A stretch of 48,008 nt of DNA from Paracoccus saliphilus (GTDB taxonomy: Bacteria; Pseudomonadota; Alphaproteobacteria; Rhodobacterales; Rhodobacteraceae). The position numbers and the translations under genes are program-made. Within the stretch, counting starts at the first letter, position 1. Each line of letters starts with the position of its first letter. The stretch lies in assembly GCA_003255745.1 (NCBI GenBank), contig KZ836032.1:5176-53183 (forward strand), read 5' to 3'. The notes under the pieces were generated by a model. The model did not search any database. It was not told the DNA's origin and worked only from the letters and a program-made list of their open reading frames with translations. Below, in pieces: positions 37,295-46,297 of the stretch.

Positions 37295-37501
37295 TCAGAG
37301 CAGTTTCAGATCCGCTGCCGAGGCGCGGCCATCGCGGCCCGACTGCAGTTCATACGCGATCTTCTGGTTGTCCTGCAGGCCCGTCAGGCCGGCACGCTCC
37401 ACCGCCGAGATGTGCACGAACACGTCCTTGCCCCCGTCATCGGGCGCAATAAAGCCAAAGCCCTTGGTGGCGTTGAACCACTTCACCGTTCCGGTCGCCA
37501 T
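37295..37501 (-). CDS. Cold-shock domain protein
   Basis: The 68-residue protein is a single cold-shock OB-fold: TGTVKWFNATKGFGFIAP (RNP1) and DVFVHISAVERAG (RNP2). It binds single-stranded RNA or DNA as a chaperone. The AAGGAGAG ribosome-binding site fixes the ATG at 37501; the longer upstream reading frame would be mRNA leader. A T-rich, structured leader upstream fits cold-shock control, but no specific motif was identified. It is a CspA-family protein, but the paralogue cannot be named. Confidence 0.93.
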   Translation of the reverse strand: MATGTVKWFNATKGFGFIAPDDGGKDVFVHISAVERAGLTGLQDNQKIAYELQSGRDGRASAADLKLL

Positions 37502-37662
37502 AACCGTTCTCTCCTTCAAGTCATCCCGACGCAGGATTGCGTCAGGCCGTGCAGCCCGCTTTCGGTCTTCCGGCTGCCCGTCAAAGGGAGGCGGTAGAAA
37601 GTCTTCGCTCACGCAATGGCGAGGATGCCCGAATCAATTAAAAAGGCAAGCGGGAAACGCCT

Positions 37663-39654
37663 TCAGGCTGACGCCTGAACCTGAAGGTCCGGTGACAAAG
37701 GCGCATTTCCACGCAGGTCGGGGGGTGTCGCCTCGGCCCGCAGCTGTTCGATTGCGTCAGAAAGGGTCAGGGTGCGGCTGCCCTGCTGATCCAGACGACG
37801 CATCGAGACTGTGCGATCTTCGACCTCTTTCATGCCGATTGCAAGTATTGCGGGAACTTTTGCCACAGAATGCTCGCGGACCTTGTAATTGATCTTTTCG
37901 TTGCGCGTGTCCGCCTCGGCGCGGATGCCCGCCTTGCGCAGCGCCTCGACGACCTCGGCGACATAACCATCGGCGTCCGAGACGATCGAGGCGACGACCA
38001 CCTGGCGGGGGGCCAGCCAGAAGGGCAGCTTGCCCGCGCTGTTTTCAATCAGGATCCCGATAAAGCGTTCAAAGCTGCCCAGCACGGCGCGGTGCAGCAT
38101 GATGGGCCGATGCTTGTGCCCGTCCGCGCCGACATATTCCGCATCCAGCCGTTCCGGCAGGTTCGGATCAACCTGCAGCGTGCCGCATTGCCAGTCGCGG
38201 CCGATGGCGTCGGTCAGCACGAATTCCAGCTTGGGTCCATAGAAGGCGCCTTCGCCGGGGAAGATCGTGAAGTCGTGCCCCGCCGCCTTGCATGCATTGC
38301 CAAGCGCGGCCTCCACCCGGTCCCAGCTTTCGTCCGAACCGATGCGCTTTTCCGGCCGCGTGGACAACTTGATGCGCCAGCCGTCAAAGCCCAGGTCGGT
38401 ATAGATGCCGGCCAGGAAGTCGATGAACTTCTTGGTCTCGGCCTCGATCTGGTCCTCGGTGCAGAAGATATGCGCGTCGTCCTGGGTAAAGCCGCGGACC
38501 CGCATGATCCCATGCAGGGCGCCCGAGGGTTCGTAGCGGTTGCAGGACCCGAACTCGGCCATGCGCAGGGGCAGGTCGCGATAGGATTTCAGGCCGTGGT
38601 TGAACACCTGCACATGGCAGGGGCAGTTCATCGGCTTCAGTGCATTGATGGTCTTGGTCTTGGCGTGCTCCTCATCGACTTCGACGATGAACATGTTTTC
38701 CTGGTAGTTTTCCCAGTGGCCCGAAGCCTCCCACAGCTTGCGGCTGACGACCTGGGGCGTGTTCACCTCGACATAGCCGTCGGCGCGCTGCTTGCGGCGC
38801 ATGTAGTCCTGCAGCGTGGTATAGATGTTCCAGCCGTTCGGGTGCCAGAAGATCTGGCCCGGCGCCTCCTCCTGCATGTGGAACAGGTCCATCTCACGGC
38901 CCAGCTTGCGGTGGTCGCGCTTGGCGGCCTCCTCCAGCATGGTCATGTGCGCCTTGAGGTCGTCGCGGTTGCGGAAGGCCACGCCATAGATGCGCTGCAA
39001 CTGCGGGCGGGTGGCATCGCCCAGCCAGTAGGCGCCGGCGATATGGGTCAGCTTGAAGGCGTCGGCGGGCAGCTGGCCCGTGTTCTGCAGATGCGGGCCA
39101 CGGCACAGGTCCTGCCAGTCGCCGTGCCAGTACATCCGCAGGTCCTCGCCCTCGGGGATGCGGTTGATCAGCTCGACCTTGAAAGGTTCGCCGGCGGCTT
39201 CGTAATGGGCGATGGCGCGGTCACGGTCCCAGACCTCGGTGCGGACGGGATCGCGGGCGTTGATGATGTCCTTCATGGCCGCCTCGATGCGGCCCAGATC
39301 CTCGGGCGTGAACGGCTCGGCGCGGTCGAAGTCGTAGAACCAGCCATAGTCGCGCACCGGGCCGATGGTGACCTTCACATCCGGCCAGATCGACTGCACG
39401 GCACGCGCCATCACATGGGCAAAATCGTGGCGGATCAGTTCCAGCGCCTGCGCCTCGTCCTTGAGGGTATGGATGGCGATGGCGCCGCTGTCATGGATGG
39501 GCCAAACCAGGTCGACGTGCTGGCCGTCCAGGCTGGCCGAGATGGCGCGCTTGGCCAGGCTGGGCGCGATGCTTTCCGCGACCTCGGCCGCCGTCACGCC
39601 GACGGGATAGTCGCGCGCATTGCCATCGGGAAAGGTGAGGGTGATCTGGGACAT
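37663..39654 (-). CDS. thrS: Threonyl-tRNA synthetase
   Basis: The 663-residue enzyme has the full layout: TGS domain (about 1-62), editing/SAD region (about 70-240), class II core with motif 2 [21 protein letters not shown], the zinc-binding cysteine in MNCPCHV, and the C-terminal anticodon-binding domain (about 545-640). It charges tRNA-Thr with threonine. The ATG at 39654 with GAGGAG upstream was preferred over a longer frame that starts 120 bp before. It stands alone on the reverse strand. Confidence 0.97.
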   Translation of the reverse strand: MSQITLTFPDGNARDYPVGVTAAEVAESIAPSLAKRAISASLDGQHVDLVWPIHDSGAIAIHTLKDEAQALELIRHDFAHVMARAVQSIWPDVKVTIGPVRDYGWFYDFDRAEPFTPEDLGRIEAAMKDIINARDPVRTEVWDRDRAIAHYEAAGEPFKVELINRIPEGEDLRMYWHGDWQDLCRGPHLQNTGQLPADAFKLTHIAGAYWLGDATRPQLQRIYGVAFRNRDDLKAHMTMLEEAAKRDHRKLGREMDLFHMQEEAPGQIFWHPNGWNIYTTLQDYMRRKQRADGYVEVNTPQVVSRKLWEASGHWENYQENMFIVEVDEEHAKTKTINALKPMNCPCHVQVFNHGLKSYRDLPLRMAEFGSCNRYEPSGALHGIMRVRGFTQDDAHIFCTEDQIEAETKKFIDFLAGIYTDLGFDGWRIKLSTRPEKRIGSDESWDRVEAALGNACKAAGHDFTIFPGEGAFYGPKLEFVLTDAIGRDWQCGTLQVDPNLPERLDAEYVGADGHKHRPIMLHRAVLGSFERFIGILIENSAGKLPFWLAPRQVVVASIVSDADGYVAEVVEALRKAGIRAEADTRNEKINYKVREHSVAKVPAILAIGMKEVEDRTVSMRRLDQQGSRTLTLSDAIEQLRAEATPPDLRGNAPLSPDLQVQASA

Positions 39655-39790
39655 GTCGTCCTCCTCGTCGGTTTGGCGCCCACGGAACGCCCGGTTGCGG
39701 GTTTGGTGCGCGCAGGCATGAACGCCGCAGGCTGGACTGTCAAGCTGGCGGCGCGCTAGCTGTGCATGCAGCAAAAGACAGGGGACGCAG

Positions 39791-40552
39791 ATGAGCAGTT
39801 ATCTGGACACGGCCGCAGGACGGCGCATCGCCTATCAGCGGACAGCAGGGCAGGGGCCGGGCGTGGTCTTTCTGGGCGGGTTCAAGTCGGACATGACCGG
39901 AACCAAGGCGCTGCACCTGCAGGACTGGGCCAGCAGGCGGGGCAGGGCCTTCCTGCGCTTCGACTATTCCGGGCATGGCGACAGCAGCGGGTTGTTCGAG
40001 GAAGGCTCGATCGGGGATTGGTTCGAGGATGCCCGCGGGGCGATCAAGGCGCTGACCGAAGGCCCGCAGGTACTGGTCGGGTCGTCGATGGGGGGATGGA
40101 TCAGCCTGCTGATCGCGCGGTCTATGCCGCAGCGGGTCGCGGGACTGGTCACAATTGCCGCCGCGCCCGATTTTACCGAGCGCGGCTTCTGGGCCGGATT
40201 TTCCGAGGCGCAGCGACAGGCAGTGATGCGGGACGGGCGGATCGAGATCCCGAGCCAATATGATCCACGCCCTTATGTCATCACACGCCGGCTGATCGAG
40301 GATGGAAGACGGCATCAAGTTCTAGGCCAATCCTTGCCCCTGCCGTTCCCGGTCCGGATGCTGCAGGGAACGGCAGATGTGGATGTGCCGATGCAGTGGG
40401 CGCTGGACCTGCTGGACCATGCACAGGGGAGTGACCTTCGCCTGACGCTGGTGAAGGGGGCGAACCACAGCTTCTCAACGCCCGAGTGCTTGGATCTGCT
40501 GACCCAAGCCATCGAGACGCTGCCGCTGCGGGATCAGAACGCCAGGTTGTAG
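39791..40552 (+). CDS. Alpha/beta-hydrolase (esterase-like)
   Basis: The 253-residue protein has the alpha/beta-hydrolase layout. The nucleophile is S99 in GSSMGG (97-102), the oxyanion region is FLGGFKSDM near 28, an Asp lies in the GTADVDVPM segment (about 197-205), and the histidine is in KGANHSFS near 230. It looks like the ABHD10/palmitoyl-thioesterase-like group. The substrate is unknown; it is cytosolic. The ATG has a weak site (GGGGACGCAG). It overlaps the convergent stress-protein gene end by 19 bp. Confidence 0.85.
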   Translation: MSSYLDTAAGRRIAYQRTAGQGPGVVFLGGFKSDMTGTKALHLQDWASRRGRAFLRFDYSGHGDSSGLFEEGSIGDWFEDARGAIKALTEGPQVLVGSSMGGWISLLIARSMPQRVAGLVTIAAAPDFTERGFWAGFSEAQRQAVMRDGRIEIPSQYDPRPYVITRRLIEDGRRHQVLGQSLPLPFPVRMLQGTADVDVPMQWALDLLDHAQGSDLRLTLVKGANHSFSTPECLDLLTQAIETLPLRDQNARL

Positions 40553-41007
40553 TGGTCGCCCATGTCGGGTTTGTTACCGGTCAGCTTCGACTTGGCGATT
40601 TCATACAGGAAGGCGGCGCGGCCGCCGGTGGCCCAGACTTCGGCCTCGGCCAGATCAAAGCGCAGCAACTGGACATCGGGGTCCTGCCGGCCTTCTTCGA
40701 ACCAGCTGGAGGCGACGGCGTTCCACAGTTCGTCCAGCTTTTCGCTGTCACTCGACAGGGACAGGCGACCATGAATGCGGGTGTAAAGGCCCTCGTTCGC
40801 GGAAGACACAACATGGAGCGCGTCCTTCGAACCCTCTCGCAGGCTTTGCGACAGATCGGTGCCCTTTGCGGTGATAAACCACAGGGTGTTCAGGTCGCGG
40901 TCGGCGTAATGGGACATCGGCACCAGGCGCGGGTCCTCGGTCAGGCCGAGCATGCCCGAGTTGATGTCGTCGAGGCGTTTCCAGAACGTGTCCACAAGAT
41001 CAGTCAT
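40534..41007 (-). CDS. Pyridoxamine-5'-phosphate-oxidase-family (general stress protein 26-like) protein
   Basis: A 157-residue split-barrel protein of the Pyridox_ox_2/general stress family: PMSHYADRDLNTLWFITAKGTDL near residues 30-52 and an FMN-contact-like region GLYTRIHGRLSLSSD. Family members bind FMN or F420-like cofactors and are stress induced. The catalytic role is unknown. It is convergent and overlapping with the hydrolase gene, and lies 73 bp beyond the phaZ stop on the same strand. Confidence 0.85.
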   Translation of the reverse strand: MTDLVDTFWKRLDDINSGMLGLTEDPRLVPMSHYADRDLNTLWFITAKGTDLSQSLREGSKDALHVVSSANEGLYTRIHGRLSLSSDSEKLDELWNAVASSWFEEGRQDPDVQLLRFDLAEAEVWATGGRAAFLYEIAKSKLTGNKPDMGDHYNLAF

Positions 41008-41080
41008 GATAATCCCTTCGCGCCGCGTCAGGCGGCATTCGGGGTCACAACGACAGTCGCAAAGCCACGGTTCCTGCCCC

Positions 41081-42427
41081 TCACACAGCGACGTTCGCGG
41101 ATTCCACGGGGTCGTTCACGCCGCAATCTGCCGCAGGACCGCCGCGCGTGCGACGGCGCTTTGGCTTGACGCTATCGGGCAGGGCTGCGTTTTCGTCGAT
41201 GAAATCCAAAACAAGCGGCCGGATGTTCAGCCGCCAGGATTTTCCCGCGAAAATTCCGTAATGGCCGGCACCGGGTTCAAGGTGCTGAACCTTCTTGTCG
41301 TCGGGAACGCCCGTGCACAGGCGCAGCGCCGCGACGCATTGCCCGGGGGCCGAGATGTCGTCATTGGCGCCTTCGACCGTCATGACCGCGACATCGCTGA
41401 TCTTGCCGATATCCACCGGGCGGCCGTTCACGGTAAAGCGGTTCTGCGCGATCTCGAGGTTCTTGAAGATGCGCTCGACGGTTGACAGATAAAATTCCGC
41501 CGTCATGTCCATGACTGCCAGGTATTCGTCATAGAACTTGTTGTGCTTGTCGCCTTCCGAGGCCGTGCCGCGCGCTTCCGAAAAGATCTGGTTCATGAAG
41601 GCGCGCGTATGTGTTTCCGCATTCATCGAAATGAAGCTGCCCAGCTGCGCAAGACCAGGATAGACCATCCGTCCGGCGCCGCGATACTTGAAGCCCACCG
41701 ACTGAATCAGAAGATGTTCCAGCTCGCCCATTGTGACGCGGTTGCCGAAATCCGTGACCTCGGTCGCGGCCGCGTCGGGATCGACAGGGCCGCCGATCAG
41801 CGTCAGGGTGCGCGGCTGTGCGGCCGGATCGTCCTCCGCCAGAATGGCGGTTGCGGCCAAGGCCAGCGGCGCGGGCTGGCAGACGGCAATCACGTTCGTG
41901 TCCGGCCCCAGATGACGAATGAAATCGGCAAGATACGCGGTGTAATCCTCGACGTCGAACTTGCCTTCGCTGACCGGGATGTCACGGGCGTTGTGCCAGT
42001 CGGTGACATAAACTTCGCAATCCGACAGGAGCGAGGTGACGGTCGACCGCATCAGGGTCGCGTAATGCCCGGACATGGGCGCGACAAGCAGCACCTTGCG
42101 CGGCGAAGGTTCGCGCCGGGCAACGCGGAAATGGATGAGGTCGCCGAATGCGCGGCGCACGACCGGTTCGACATAGACAATGTGGTCCTGACCGTCGTCG
42201 CCTGCGATCGGCGGAATTTCCCAGTCAGGCTTGATCACCATGCGGGCAAAGCTGCGCTCGGTCACGCGGCCCCAGGCACTGAGCATCTTGAACGCCGGAT
42301 GCGGGATCAGCGCGAAGGCCGGATAGGATCCCATGGCGCGCGCGGTGGCGCCCATCCATTCGTTCGTGTTCCTGATCGTCTCCATCGCGTCGTAAGACAG
42401 GATACCCTTGAGACCTTTGACCGGCAT
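41081..42427 (-). CDS. phaZ: Intracellular PHB depolymerase
   Basis: The 448-residue protein matches the intracellular PhaZ family, which releases 3-hydroxybutyrate from granules. From the ATG at 42427 the catalytic set falls at C183 (VIAVCQPAPLALA), D356 or D357 (GANDDISAPGQ) and H389 (GAGHYGIF), within one residue of the C183/D355/H388 known for the Cupriavidus enzyme. This supports the start; in-frame ATGs further upstream exist but have poor sites. The C-terminal tail is basic (KPKRRRTRGG). It diverges from phaC, so degradation and synthesis are opposite each other. Confidence 0.9.
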   Translation of the reverse strand: MPVKGLKGILSYDAMETIRNTNEWMGATARAMGSYPAFALIPHPAFKMLSAWGRVTERSFARMVIKPDWEIPPIAGDDGQDHIVYVEPVVRRAFGDLIHFRVARREPSPRKVLLVAPMSGHYATLMRSTVTSLLSDCEVYVTDWHNARDIPVSEGKFDVEDYTAYLADFIRHLGPDTNVIAVCQPAPLALAATAILAEDDPAAQPRTLTLIGGPVDPDAAATEVTDFGNRVTMGELEHLLIQSVGFKYRGAGRMVYPGLAQLGSFISMNAETHTRAFMNQIFSEARGTASEGDKHNKFYDEYLAVMDMTAEFYLSTVERIFKNLEIAQNRFTVNGRPVDIGKISDVAVMTVEGANDDISAPGQCVAALRLCTGVPDDKKVQHLEPGAGHYGIFAGKSWRLNIRPLVLDFIDENAALPDSVKPKRRRTRGGPAADCGVNDPVESANVAV

Positions 42428-42558
42428 GTGACCTACCATTTGCTGCGCTGCGGCATCTATCATGCGCGACAGGACGGGGCGAGGTTGGACAAATGCCGGT
42501 TTACGCCCCGCCTGCCCTGCGCATATCATCGGATCATACCTAGGGGGGAATCCGGGTC

Positions 42559-44598
42559 ATGGCAAGGCAGTCACGCGCGACAGGTAAAAATGTTGCTGAA
42601 TCGGGCACTAAGTCCGCAACTTCTGGAAAAACCCGCGCACCGCGCGTCAAAAAGCCGGCAGCACCGCGTGCCAAGAAGCCGGCCGCTTCCGCAACCGAGG
42701 CTCCTGCGACTGATCAAACCAACGCGGCCCCGCCCGCCGATCCCAAACCCCAAGTCGATATGCAGCCCGAAGCACCTGCGGACCAACTGCCCGGCCCGAC
42801 CGGGGCGGGCGAGATGCTGGCCCGGCTTGCCGGTAGCGGCCATGCCCCGAACGCGCAGCGCCTGGCCGAGAACATTGAACGGATCGAAACCCTGGGCCAC
42901 CGTCTGATGTCGGCATTTGCCGAACGCAATCTGCCCAATCCCGGGGTCGAGGGACCCGGGCCTGACTTTTACATGACGGCGGCAAACGCTTTCCTGAAAA
43001 CGCTGACCGAGCAGCCAGGCAAGATGATCGAGACGCAGGTGTCGTATTGGGGCGAAACGCTGTCAAACTACGCGCGCGCCCAAAAGGCCTTGGCCAGTGG
43101 CCAGTTGACCGCACCCCAGGATGACACACCGCCGGACAAGCGCTTTGCCAACCCGTTGTGGGCGACACATCCGTATTTCAACCTGATCAAGAAACAGTAC
43201 CTGACCAATTCGAAGGCCCTCAAAGATGCCGCTGACGGATTGCAGCTGTCGGACGAGGTTGCGCGGCGGCGGCTGAAATGGCTGACCAACCAGATCGTCG
43301 ACATGATGGCGCCCACCAACTTTCTGGCGACCAATCCAGACGCGCTGGAAAAAGCCATTGAGACCGAAGGCGAAAGCCTGGTCCGTGGGTTGGAAAACCT
43401 AGTCCGTGACGTGGAGCAGAACGGTGGCGAGATGATCGTGTCGCTGGCCGATCGCAAGGCCTTCGCGGTGGGCGAGAACATCGGCACCGCGCCCGGCAGC
43501 GTCGTCTATCGTAGCAAGCTGTTCGAGCTGATCCAGTATGCGCCCAGCACCGACAAGGTGCATGCCCTGCCGCTGATGATCTTTCCGCCCTGGATCAACA
43601 AGTTCTACATCCTGGACCTGAAGCCGCAGAACAGCCTGATCCGCTGGCTGGTGGACCAGGGCCAGACCCTGTTCATCGTCAGTTGGAAGAACCCGGATGC
43701 CAGCTTTGCCGAAATGGGGTTGGAAGACTATGTGACAGCCTATCAAGAGGCGATGGACAAGGTGCTGGAACTGACGGGCCAGTCCCAGGTCAATGCCGTC
43801 GGCTATTGTATCGCCGGAACCACCCTGTCGCTGACACTTGCCCTGCTGAAGCAGCGCGGCGACAAGCGGGTCAATTCGGCCACGCTGCTGACCACCCTGA
43901 CCGACTTTTCGGATCAGGGCGAGTTCACCAGCTTCCTGCAGGATGATTTCGTGTCGGGCATTGCCGAAGAGGTCAAGCGCCACGGCCTGATGCGCGCGCA
44001 ACTGATGTCGCGCACCATGAGCTTCCTGCGTGCCAATGACCTGGTCTGGGGACCGGCCATCCGCAGTTACATGCTGGGCGAAACACCGCCCGCCTTTGAT
44101 CTGTTGTTCTGGAACGGCGACAGCACCAACCTTCCCGGGCGCATGGCCATGCAGTATCTGCGCGGCCTTTGCCAGGAAAACGCCTTCGCGGGCGAAGGGT
44201 TCGAGTTGATGGGCCACAAGCTGCGCCTGGCGGACGTGGCAGTGCCCATTTGCGCGATCGCGTGCGAAGGGGATCACATCGCCCCTTGGAAGGACTGCTG
44301 GCGCGGAGTGGCGCAGATGGGATCGAACGACAAGACCTTCATCCTGTCGCAGTCCGGGCATGTCGCGGGCATCGTGAACCCGCCCACGCGCATGAAATAC
44401 GGCCATTACATCGGGGACAATGATTTTGGCGGCGGTCACCAGCGCTGGCGCGATTCGGCGACCTTCACCGAAGGCAGCTGGTGGCCCCACTGGGGCGAAT
44501 GGCTGGCGCGACGGTCGGGCGACATGGTCGCCGCCCGCGATCCGGGGGAGGGGCTGGAACCGGCTCCGGGGCTTTACGTCCATGAACGGGCCGGTTGA
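42559..44598 (+). CDS. phaC: Class I poly(3-hydroxyalkanoate) synthase
   Basis: The 679-residue synthase polymerises 3-hydroxyacyl-CoA on granule surfaces. The catalytic set is C417 (GYCIAG lipase-like box), D572 (EGDHIAPW) and H601 (SGHVAGIVNPP), with class I spacing. The first 80 or so residues are an extension: a Lys/Ala/Pro-rich basic tract (about 10-41, RVKKPAAPRAKKP) followed by an acidic Pro/Ala stretch, making it about 50 residues longer than the Paracoccus enzyme I recall. The ATG has GGGGGGA about 10 bp upstream. It is first in phaC-phaP-phaR. Confidence 0.96.
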   Translation: MARQSRATGKNVAESGTKSATSGKTRAPRVKKPAAPRAKKPAASATEAPATDQTNAAPPADPKPQVDMQPEAPADQLPGPTGAGEMLARLAGSGHAPNAQRLAENIERIETLGHRLMSAFAERNLPNPGVEGPGPDFYMTAANAFLKTLTEQPGKMIETQVSYWGETLSNYARAQKALASGQLTAPQDDTPPDKRFANPLWATHPYFNLIKKQYLTNSKALKDAADGLQLSDEVARRRLKWLTNQIVDMMAPTNFLATNPDALEKAIETEGESLVRGLENLVRDVEQNGGEMIVSLADRKAFAVGENIGTAPGSVVYRSKLFELIQYAPSTDKVHALPLMIFPPWINKFYILDLKPQNSLIRWLVDQGQTLFIVSWKNPDASFAEMGLEDYVTAYQEAMDKVLELTGQSQVNAVGYCIAGTTLSLTLALLKQRGDKRVNSATLLTTLTDFSDQGEFTSFLQDDFVSGIAEEVKRHGLMRAQLMSRTMSFLRANDLVWGPAIRSYMLGETPPAFDLLFWNGDSTNLPGRMAMQYLRGLCQENAFAGEGFELMGHKLRLADVAVPICAIACEGDHIAPWKDCWRGVAQMGSNDKTFILSQSGHVAGIVNPPTRMKYGHYIGDNDFGGGHQRWRDSATFTEGSWWPHWGEWLARRSGDMVAARDPGEGLEPAPGLYVHERAG

Positions 44599-44642
44599 GA
44601 AGGGCAGGTGTAGCTCGCAGCTTTTCAAGGGACTGCGGGAAA

Positions 44643-44660
44643 CTGCCGGAATATCGGCAG
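44643..44660. other. CTGCCG-N6-CGGCAG inverted repeat after phaC
   Basis: A perfect 6+6 inverted repeat lies 45 bp after the phaC stop. It could be a weak terminator or an extra TGC/GCA-type PhaR contact, since it begins CTGC and ends GCAG. Confidence 0.4.
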
Positions 44661-44666
44661 GCCATG

Positions 44667-44706
44667 CTGCAACGCAGAAGAAAAAACTTGAAATGCTGCA
44701 GTGCAG
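44667..44706. promoter_or_regulatory. Two PhaR operator sites (CTGC-N3-GCAG)
   Basis: Two exact CTGC-N3-GCAG sites occur: CTGCAACGCAG (44667-44677) and CTGCAGTGCAG (44696-44706), 29 bp apart. This is the operator form reported for alphaproteobacterial PhaR repressors. The second site lies inside the spacer of the predicted phaP promoter, so bound PhaR would block RNA polymerase. The sites are seen directly; the binding is inferred. Confidence 0.75.
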
Positions 44707-44716
44707 CATTCATATT
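44688..44716 (+). promoter_or_regulatory. Predicted phaP promoter
   Basis: TTGAAA (44688-44693) and CATATT (44711-44716), with an exact 17-bp spacer, are a good sigma-70 promoter about 70 bp before the phaP start. It is repressible through the PhaR site in the spacer. Confidence 0.65.
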
Positions 44717-44786
44717 GGCTGCATGGAATTGAAGCGGCGATGGTTCCCCAAGTCTTTTGATCGCTGCAGCAGTAGGAGTGATTGAC

Positions 44787-45245
44787 ATGGCAAAGACCCC
44801 CGATTTCGCAAAGACGATGCAGGACATGATGGCAAACTTTCCGATCGACACCAGCTCGTTCCAGGAAGCGATGAAGTCGCAGAACCTCCTGGGCGAAAAA
44901 CTGGCTCGCGTGGCGCTTTCCGCTGCCGAGCGTTCGACCGAAATCTCGGCCCGCTGGGCCAAGGACTCGATCACGCGCATGGGCGAACTGGCCTCGATCA
45001 AGGAAGAGCCCTCGGACTACACCAAGGCGATGAGCGATTTCGCTTCGGCTTCAGCTGAACTTGCGGCCGAGCACATGGCAGCCTATGCCGAAGTGGCCAA
45101 GAAGGTTCAGATGGATACCGTCGACCTGATGCTGACCGCAGGCAAGGACATCGCTTCGGACGCGCAAAAAGTGGCCGAAAAGGCCAATCGCGACACCCAG
45201 ACCGCCGCGAAGAAAGCCACCGCGACCGCTGCCGCGGCAAAGTGA
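44787..45245 (+). CDS. phaP: Phasin (PHA granule surface protein)
   Basis: The 152-residue phasin is an all-helical, Ala/Lys/Glu-rich amphipathic protein (MAKTPDFAKTMQDMMANFP, then a long helix to about 125) ending in a Lys/Ala tail (TAAKKATATAAAAK). Phasins coat granules and control their size; levels follow PHA content through PhaR. The ATG at 44787 follows TAGGAGTG; an ATG 30 bp earlier is less likely. It is the second gene of the phaC-P-R cluster, but has its own promoter. Confidence 0.93.
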   Translation: MAKTPDFAKTMQDMMANFPIDTSSFQEAMKSQNLLGEKLARVALSAAERSTEISARWAKDSITRMGELASIKEEPSDYTKAMSDFASASAELAAEHMAAYAEVAKKVQMDTVDLMLTAGKDIASDAQKVAEKANRDTQTAAKKATATAAAAK

Positions 45246-45266
45246 TCTGCTGACGGATCTTGTGCG

Positions 45267-45289
45267 AAGGGGCGGCTTGGCCGCCCCTT
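45267..45289 (+). terminator. phaP terminator hairpin
   Basis: AAGGGGCGGC (45267-45276) and GCCGCCCCTT (45280-45289) form a perfect 10-bp stem with a 3-base loop, 21 bp past the phaP stop. No T-run follows, so termination may be partial. Confidence 0.6.
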
Positions 45290-45299
45290 CTGCATGTCT

Positions 45300-45325
45300 G
45301 GCAAAGGCTTTTTCCTTTGCCTTTT
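45300..45325 (+). terminator. Second hairpin with T-run before phaR
   Basis: GGCAAAGG (45300-45307) and CCTTTGCC (45314-45321) form an 8-bp stem with loop CTTTTT and are followed by TTTT. It is a good intrinsic terminator by shape, ending transcripts from phaP before phaR. It could also be a regulatory palindrome for the phaR promoter. Confidence 0.6.
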
Positions 45326-45373
45326 GACCTTGCAGCTTTCATCATGGGCAAAACCGACTGCAAGGACCCCAGG

Positions 45374-45955
45374 ATGGCCGCATCGACTGCGCCGCTGCTG
45401 ATCAAGCGTTATGCCAGCCGCCGCCTCTACAATACTGAGACCAGCGACTATGTGACCCTTGAGGACATTGCCGCCTTCATCCGAGAGGGTCGAGAGGTCA
45501 AGATCGTGGACCTCAAGTCCGGCGATGATCTGACACGCCAGTATCTGTTGCAGATCATCGCCGAACATGAAAGCCGCGGCGAAAACGTCCTGCCCTTGGA
45601 TGTCCTGACCGACCTTGTGCGCAGCTATGCCGGCAACGCCCAATCGGTCGTGCCGCAGTTTCTGGCCGCCAGTTTCGAAATGCTGCGCGAGGGGCAGTCC
45701 AAGCTGATGGAGAACATGGCGATCATCCCGAACCCGATGGCCAACATGCCCGGCTTTGACGCGCTTCAGCGGCAGCAGCAGATGTTCCTGAAAGCGATGA
45801 TGGGCGGCTGGCGCGGCGGGGCTTCGGGGCCGGCGCCCGAAGATCTCGACACGCCCGTGGCCGCAGATGCCGCCCCGGCACGTGACGAGGGCCAGGACAT
45901 GGCCGAGATCCGTCGTCAACTTGCCGAGTTGCAAAAGCGCATCTCTAAGCTGTGA
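45374..45955 (+). CDS. phaR: PHA synthesis repressor PhaR
   Basis: The 193-residue protein has the N-terminal DNA-binding PHB_acc_N domain (LLIKRYASRRLYNTETSDYVTLED, about 6-65) and the PHB_acc domain (about 70-115; LPLDVLTDLVRSYAGNAQSVVPQFL), then a disordered tail ending in a coiled-coil-like QLAELQKRISKL. It represses phaP and itself, and leaves DNA when it binds nascent PHA. The ATG at 45374 has AAGGA upstream and gives the family-like N terminus; upstream in-frame ATGs are poorer. Confidence 0.94.
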   Translation: MAASTAPLLIKRYASRRLYNTETSDYVTLEDIAAFIREGREVKIVDLKSGDDLTRQYLLQIIAEHESRGENVLPLDVLTDLVRSYAGNAQSVVPQFLAASFEMLREGQSKLMENMAIIPNPMANMPGFDALQRQQQMFLKAMMGGWRGGASGPAPEDLDTPVAADAAPARDEGQDMAEIRRQLAELQKRISKL

Positions 45956-45962
45956 CAACCGG

Positions 45963-45985
45963 CTTGCGCAGGCGCCCTGCGCAGG
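45963..45985. terminator. Hairpin between phaR and tRNA-Ser
   Basis: TGCGCAGG (45965-45972) and CCTGCGCA (45976-45983) form a stem around a 3-base loop, extended by two more pairs (one wobble). It lies 10 bp past the phaR stop and could end that transcript. Confidence 0.55.
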
Positions 45986-46001
45986 TTAGACCCCCGCCAA
46001 C

Positions 46002-46091
46002 GGAGCGGTGGCCGAGTGGTCGAAGGCGCACGCCTGGAAAGTGTGTAGGCGGGGAACCGTCTCGAGGGTTCGAATCCCTCTCGCTCCGCCA
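46002..46091 (+). tRNA. tRNA-Ser(GGA)
   Basis: The 90-nt sequence folds as a serine tRNA with a long variable arm. The acceptor GGAGCGG pairs with TCGCTCC, the anticodon is GGA, the T-loop GGTTCGAATCC is intact, and CCA is encoded (46089-46091). The whole arrangement is very close to other bacterial tRNA-Ser(GGA). It reads UCC/UCU serine codons. Its 3' end is a common attachment site for integrative elements, and composition changes right after it. Confidence 0.97.
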
Positions 46092-46297
46092 AGGTACATT
46101 GAATTCTTTACGAATTTCGGCGGATTTGGCAGTCTACCCCCCATAGAGCCCGCCATCCCTTTCCGGTTGTTGGTGCACTTGCTTGGCTATTATCGAATCG
46201 GCTAGCAGTATGGCGTGGGCTCAACTTAACTTCCTGTTGTTCGCCTAGCGCATATGCAGCTACATGAGGCATTGCTCACAGACTTACGAGGAACGCT

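Noticed and set aside
46008..46205. Short frames overlapping the tRNA-Ser gene
   Set aside because: They read through a complete tRNA structure, and neither start has a convincing ribosome-binding site or family.
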